A stretch of DNA of 64,000 nucleotides from Streptomyces sp. WMMC500 (lineage in GTDB: Bacteria > Actinomycetota > Actinomycetes > Streptomycetales > Streptomycetaceae): assembly GCF_027497195.1 (NCBI RefSeq), contig NZ_CP114905.1:3582001-3646000 (forward strand). The letters run 5' to 3'. The position numbers and the translations under genes are program-made. The notes under the pieces are model-generated. The model was not told the origin of the DNA, made no database searches, and saw nothing but the letters and a program-made list of their open reading frames with translations. How positions within the stretch are numbered: position 1 is the stretch's first letter; every line of letters begins with the position of its first letter. Positions 60,294 to 64,000 of this stretch are shown here, in pieces.

Positions 60294-61457
60294 TCACCGT
60301 GCATCCGCGATGAGTTCCCGGGCCTTGTCGCTGACGGGTTCTGCCGAGTCGGCGTAGTTGCAGAGCACCGCGGCGACCCAGCCGGACTCGGGGAACCACT
60401 CGATGTTGTTGCTCGCCCCCTGGAAGCCGCCGTTCTTCGCGTAGGACCACTGGCCGTTGGTGAGGTGGGCGGTCAACCCGTAGGCGGCGAACCTGTCGTT
60501 GTCCGTGGACGGCGGCAGCTTCGGGCTGGCGACGAGCTGGGCGCCGGCGCGGTCGAGGAGCGTGGCGCCGTCCTGGAAGGCGTGCGCGAAGCGGACCATG
60601 TCCGGTGCGCTGGCGTAGGCGCCGCCCGCTGGCGTGCCGATCAGGAGGTCGCTGTCGATGATGTCGACGTGTTCACCGTCCTGCAGGGCGTAGGGGTGGG
60701 CGACGCGCCGGTCGGCGAGTACCTCGGGTTTGGTGGAGAAGTCGCTGCTGTCCATGCCTGCCGGCGTGAAGAGGCGACTGCGCATGTGGTCGTAGTAGGA
60801 CCCCGCCATCTGCGCCACGATCCCGCCGAGAATGATGAACCCCGCGTTGCTGTAGTCCGTCCTGGTGCCCGGCGTGAACTCCAGCTTCAGGGTGCGCATG
60901 ACCGCCATGAGGCCGTCCCAGAACTCCTCGACGGTGTCCCAGTTCTTCGCCTGCTCGACGAACTCCGCACTGTAGAAGTCGCCGAGGCCGGAGGTGTGGG
61001 TGAGCATCTGGTGGACCGTGACGTGCTGTGCGATCTCGGCCGGGAAACCGTCGAGGTAGGCACCGACCGTGCCGCCGTAGGCCACCTCGCCCCGCGCGGC
61101 GAGCTGGGCGATCGCGACGGCGGTGAACGTCTTGGCGATCGATCCGACCACGAACCTGGTCTCCGGCCCGTTGGCGATCCGCCGTGCCCTGTCGGCCCAG
61201 CCGTGCGAGCGGGACAGTACCGGCCTGTTCCGGTGGGTCAGCAGAACGGTGCCGGAGAACCTGTCCTCGGCGGCCATCTGGGCGATGTACCGGTCGAGTT
61301 CACCGCCGGGCCGCAAGGTGCCGGGTACCCGGCCGAATCCGGACGAGCCGTCGGCGTGGGATGTGCCGGCCGTCCCCAGCACGCCACCGGCGGCCAACGG
61401 GGCGGCTCCCAGCGCGGCGAGAACGGTTCGGCGAGACGATGTCGGATGTTCGGTCAT
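60294..61457 (-). CDS. Tat-exported serine hydrolase (beta-lactamase/class C-like)
   Basis: A 387-aa serine-dependent hydrolase. The Tat signal has SSRRTVLAALGAAPLAAGGV, cleavage near SHA. VGSIAKTFTA contains the SxxK nucleophile, DYSNAGF the YxN motif, and KNGGFQGASN the third (H/KxG) motif. Family members are D,D-peptidases, esterases or class C beta-lactamases; the sequence does not tell which. Convergent with the kinase gene; the short gap (60152-60293) holds a small CCCC/GGGG hairpin. Confidence 0.9.
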   Translation of the reverse strand: MTEHPTSSRRTVLAALGAAPLAAGGVLGTAGTSHADGSSGFGRVPGTLRPGGELDRYIAQMAAEDRFSGTVLLTHRNRPVLSRSHGWADRARRIANGPETRFVVGSIAKTFTAVAIAQLAARGEVAYGGTVGAYLDGFPAEIAQHVTVHQMLTHTSGLGDFYSAEFVEQAKNWDTVEEFWDGLMAVMRTLKLEFTPGTRTDYSNAGFIILGGIVAQMAGSYYDHMRSRLFTPAGMDSSDFSTKPEVLADRRVAHPYALQDGEHVDIIDSDLLIGTPAGGAYASAPDMVRFAHAFQDGATLLDRAGAQLVASPKLPPSTDNDRFAAYGLTAHLTNGQWSYAKNGGFQGASNNIEWFPESGWVAAVLCNYADSAEPVSDKARELIADAR

Positions 61458-61809
61458 GATGTCGGCTTCCTTCCGGAGATCACGGTCAGCGGGGAGCCTG
61501 CCAGTGCCCTGTCAGGATCCGGTCAGGATCCGCTGCCGGGTCTCCGCACCCGCCGAGGACGCGTACGACCTCGGATGGTGGAATCTCCGCCTGGCGTTGC
61601 CGGAAATCGTGCGCGATCGATGGCTCGGGGCCCGTGAACGCGATAGCCCTCTCCGCCCTGGTGGTTCCGGCACGCGATGCTTCAGGACCACCTCGCGGCT
61701 CGCCACACGAGTTGACCGGGCGGCTTGAACCAAAATGCGGGGATTGTTTCTCTCGTCTAGATTCCGCACTGTACGGACGTGCTCGGGGTACGTGAGCGGA
61801 GGATCAGGT
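61458..61809. other. Intergenic region, no gene recognised
   Basis: About 350 bp between a hydrolase gene and the divergent DUF2255 gene. It holds a tandem direct repeat GTCAGGATCCG (about 61510-61531). Third-position patterns do not support a gene. Both promoters should lie here. Confidence 0.5.
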
Positions 61810-62190
61810 ATGGCGGCATGGACAGCCGACGAGCTTGACCGGATCGGCACCGCGGAGGAGCTGAACCTTCAGTCGCAGCGCGGTGACGGCAGTCTGCGTG
61901 ATCCGGTCACCATGTGGGTCGTACGCGACGGGGACGACGTCTACGTCCGGTCCGTGAAGGGGTCGCAGGGGCCGTGGTTCCGCGGGACGCGGGCGCGGTT
62001 GGCGGGGCGTATCCGGGCCGGGGGCGTCGACAAGGACGTCGCCTTCGTCGACGTCGGGGACCCGGGCGAGACCACGCCGCGGGTGGACGAGGCGTACCGG
62101 ACCAAGTACGGGCACTATCCGGCGGACATCTTCGGCTCCGTCGTGACCCCGCAGGCCAAGGAGGCCACGATCCGGCTCGTGCCGCGCTGA
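61810..62190 (+). CDS. DUF2255 family protein
   Basis: A 126-aa protein. It opens MAAWTADELDRIGTAEELNL and has the core VTMWVVRDGDDVYVRSVKGS and WFRGTRARLAGRIRAGGVDK, which resemble split-barrel pyridoxamine-oxidase/F420-type folds. The tail has YRTKYGHYPADIFGSVVTP. GGAGG lies 7 bases before ATG 61810. Function unknown; possibly flavin or F420 binding. Confidence 0.85.
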   Translation: MAAWTADELDRIGTAEELNLQSQRGDGSLRDPVTMWVVRDGDDVYVRSVKGSQGPWFRGTRARLAGRIRAGGVDKDVAFVDVGDPGETTPRVDEAYRTKYGHYPADIFGSVVTPQAKEATIRLVPR

Positions 62191-62229
62191 CGCACCCGCG
62201 TCACGGCGTGCGCGTACGCGCACGCCGGT

Positions 62230-62970
62230 TCAGCCGCCACGCTCCCCGCGCAGCCGCGCCAGGTTGTGCGCCGCGTCCGCGTGGCCGCCCGTCGCGGCGC
62301 GGTGCCACCAGGTCTCCGCGCCGTCGAGGTCGTCGCGGTTCATCAGCAGGAAGCCCAGGTTGAACATCGCGTGCACCTCCCCCGCCGCCCCCGCCGCACG
62401 CCAGCAGCGCTCCGCGCCCGCGGTGTCGCCGCGCTGGGCCAGCAGCAGGCCGAGGTTGTACGCGCCCTTCGGTTCGCCCGCGTCCTCCGCACGGCGGAAC
62501 CACTGCTCGGCCGTCGCGTCCTCGCCCCGGCGGGCCAGGCCGACGCCCAGGCCGACCATCGCCTCCGCGACCCCCGCCTCCGCCGCCCGGCGGAACCAGC
62601 GCTCCGCCTCCTCCTCCGCTCCGCGGCCGTCCAGCAGGACCGCGAGGTTCGCCATCGCGTGCTCCTGGCCGGCCTCGGCCGCGCGCCGGTACCAGGTCTC
62701 CGCCTCCTCGGCGTCGCCCCGGCGCCGGAGCAGCCGGCCCAGGTTGAACATCGCCGGCACGTGGCCGGAGCCCGCCGCCGTACGGAGCCGGTCCTCCGCC
62801 GCCGCGAGGTCCCCGCGCTGCTCCGCGACGACGCCCAGGGCTGCCACCGCGCGCACGTCGCCGAGGTCGACGCCCCGCAGGTACCACGTCTCCGCGGTCT
62901 CCGGATCGCCGCGCCGCAGCGCGTCGTTGCCCCGTTCCAGCCACTCGTCGGCGGGATCCGGCTGCGCCAT
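62230..62970 (-). CDS. Sel1-like tetratricopeptide repeat protein
   Basis: A 246-aa protein built of about six 36-residue Sel1/TPR units. Examples are GDPETAETWYLRGVDLGDVR, GDAEEAETWYRRAAEAGQEH, GAEEEAERWFRRAAEAGVAE and GDTAGAERCWRAAGAAGEVH. There is no signal peptide, so a cytoplasmic scaffold is likely. ATG 62970 is the start. Divergent from the small ORF and the SARP-type regulator. Confidence 0.9.
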   Translation of the reverse strand: MAQPDPADEWLERGNDALRRGDPETAETWYLRGVDLGDVRAVAALGVVAEQRGDLAAAEDRLRTAAGSGHVPAMFNLGRLLRRRGDAEEAETWYRRAAEAGQEHAMANLAVLLDGRGAEEEAERWFRRAAEAGVAEAMVGLGVGLARRGEDATAEQWFRRAEDAGEPKGAYNLGLLLAQRGDTAGAERCWRAAGAAGEVHAMFNLGFLLMNRDDLDGAETWWHRAATGGHADAAHNLARLRGERGG

Positions 62971-63098
62971 GTCGTCTCCGCTCCCCTTCGCCGTCCCGGT
63001 CCGGTCCGCCCGACCGGACCCCTGCCCGGGCCGACGTCCCGCCGGCCGCCCCGCTATAGGCTGCGCGCACATCCGTTCCTCGTGGAGGGAGCCGCCGC

Positions 63099-63275
63099 GT
63101 GAGCGACACCACCGTCCCGTACTTCGCGCGCGGGTGGAACCACCGGCCCGGCGGCCCGGACGGGCACGCGGCCGGGCGGCGGGCGGGCGCGCGAGGCGCG
63201 CGGGTGTTTCGTCACGAAAGCAACCCCTTCGGTGAGCCCCCGGCGGGGTCCGGCGGAGCCGGTCGCGCGCCGTGA
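63099..63275 (+). CDS. Small ORF translationally coupled to SARP regulator
   Basis: A 58-aa ORF from GTG 63099, with GGAGGGA about 9 bases upstream. Its translation begins VSDTTVPYFARGWNHRPGGP, is Gly/Arg-rich in the middle and ends VFRHESNPFGEPPAGSGGAG-RAP. The TGA overlaps the next start as GTGA. No family is recognised. It could be a leader peptide or a small protein working with the regulator. Confidence 0.5.
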   Translation: MSDTTVPYFARGWNHRPGGPDGHAAGRRAGARGARVFRHESNPFGEPPAGSGGAGRAP

Positions 63276-64000
63276 CCTCCCCCGTCGAGCTGACCTTCCT
63301 CTCGCGCGTCGCCTTCCACGGGCGGGAGATCACCGCGCCCCGGGTACGCGGCCTGCTCGCCCTCCTGGCCGGGGAGCTGCGGGGCGGGTGCAGCGTGGGG
63401 CGGCTGGTGGACGGGCTGTGGGGGGAGGAGCTGCCGGCCGATCCGGCGAACGCGCTGCGGATCCTGGTGTCCCGGGCGCGCGCCCTCGTCGGTTCCGACG
63501 TGATCGTCAGCACCCCGACCGGGTACCGGCTGGCGCTGGCGGCGGAGCGGGTCGACACCGCGGTCGTCGTGCGGTGCGCCGAGGAGGCGGCGCGGGCCGT
63601 ACGGGGCGGGGATCACGCCGCCGCGCTGGCCGCCGCCGAGGAGGGCCTCGGGTGCTGGGACGCGCCGCCGGAGGCGGAAGGCGTCCCGGGGGATCCGGTG
63701 GCGGAGCTGCGGGCCGCGCGGGCGCCGGTGTACGGCGATCTCGTACGGGCCCGGGCCCTCGCGCTCGCGCGGGTGGGCCGGCGCGCGGAGGCCGCGGCGC
63801 CGCTGGCGCAGCTCCTCGCCGGGGCGCCCCGGGACGAGGAGGTGCTCGCCGAACTGCTGCGCGCCGAGGCCGCGTCGGCCGGGCCCGCGGCGGCGCTCGC
63901 CCGCTACGACACGTACCGGCGCGGGCTCCGCGACGACCTCGGCACCGGCCCGGGCGCGGCGCTCAGGGCGGTCCACCAGGAGCTGCTGCGGGCCGAGGCG
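63272..64000 (+). CDS. AfsR/SARP-family transcriptional regulator, partial
   Basis: The first 243 codons of a regulator that runs off the right edge. The OmpR-like winged helix (about 1-95) has VELTFLSRVAFHGREITAPR, SVGRLVDGLWGEELPADPAN and ALRILVSRARALVG, ending with STPTGYRLAL. The bacterial transcriptional activator domain (about 98-243) has RGGDHAAALAAAEEGLGCWD and GPAAALARYDTYRRGLRDDL. GTG 63272 overlaps the small upstream ORF (GTGA). Whether NB-ARC and TPR domains follow, as in AfsR, lies outside the window. It may activate a secondary-metabolite cluster. Confidence 0.88.
   Translation, partial: MTSPVELTFLSRVAFHGREITAPRVRGLLALLAGELRGGCSVGRLVDGLWGEELPADPANALRILVSRARALVGSDVIVSTPTGYRLALAAERVDTAVVVRCAEEAARAVRGGDHAAALAAAEEGLGCWDAPPEAEGVPGDPVAELRAARAPVYGDLVRARALALARVGRRAEAAAPLAQLLAGAPRDEEVLAELLRAEAASAGPAAALARYDTYRRGLRDDLGTGPGAALRAVHQELLRAEA

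Noticed and set aside
63099..63275. Precursor peptide of a RiPP
   Set aside because: No core-peptide pattern or modification enzyme is seen in the window; only the coupling to the regulator is supported.

Overview
The window is a piece of a high-GC actinobacterial chromosome, almost certainly Streptomyces or a close relative (Kitasatospora-like). The reasons are G/C at most third codon positions, frequent GTG/TTG starts, and the order tRNA-Trp, secE, nusG, rplK, rplA, two lipoproteins, rplJ, rplL, rpoB, rpoC, rpsL, rpsG, fusA, tuf. RpoB starts at TTG and is 1161 aa. The window also has streptomycete-type families: an XRE/DUF397 pair, an AfsR/SARP regulator, an LAXTG sortase signal, and TTA codons in two regulators.

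Layout. 1-1520: a divergent ATP-binding protein and an HTH/DUF397 pair. 1521-3118: about 1.6 kb without genes, holding a 210-bp inverted repeat, a duplicated 58-bp element and a simple-sequence tract. 3119-9991: small metabolism and stress genes (LLM oxidoreductase, NAD(P)-binding protein with divergent GlxA-type regulator, APH-fold kinase with divergent Nudix hydrolase, endonuclease V, a second IF-1 coupled to a GNAT protein). 10214-14752: a six-gene minus-strand cluster centred on a putative type VII-secreted protein, with lower GC at its 3' end. 14968-34905: the str, rpoBC, rplJL and rplKA-nusG-secE block, all on the minus strand. 35096-44611: aspC, adenosine deaminase, a TetR/NmrA pair, murB, an F420 nitroreductase-hemerythrin fusion with divergent MarR regulator, a DedA protein and a NarL-type two-component system.

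44704-56250 is the most interesting region. Two cobalamin riboswitches are visible, one per strand. The minus-strand one (52562-52655) precedes five genes joined by 4-bp stop/start overlaps: a secreted double alpha/alpha-barrel protein, a secreted SCO2322-like protein, an ECF T component, a fused ECF ATPase and an S component. The plus-strand one (53788-53925) precedes a wall-anchored (LASTG) alpha/alpha-barrel protein and a separate secreted DUF4430 protein. These are the two domains that animal intrinsic factor and transcobalamin carry on one chain. A BtuF-like cobalamin-binding protein lies between the riboswitches. I infer a B12 capture-and-import system in which a split intrinsic-factor-like receptor feeds an ECF transporter.

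56352-64000: YajQ, tRNA-Tyr, an OmpR-type two-component system whose regulator has a TTA codon, a Tat-exported serine hydrolase, a DUF2255 protein, a Sel1-repeat protein, and a 58-aa ORF coupled to an AfsR/SARP regulator that runs off the right edge.
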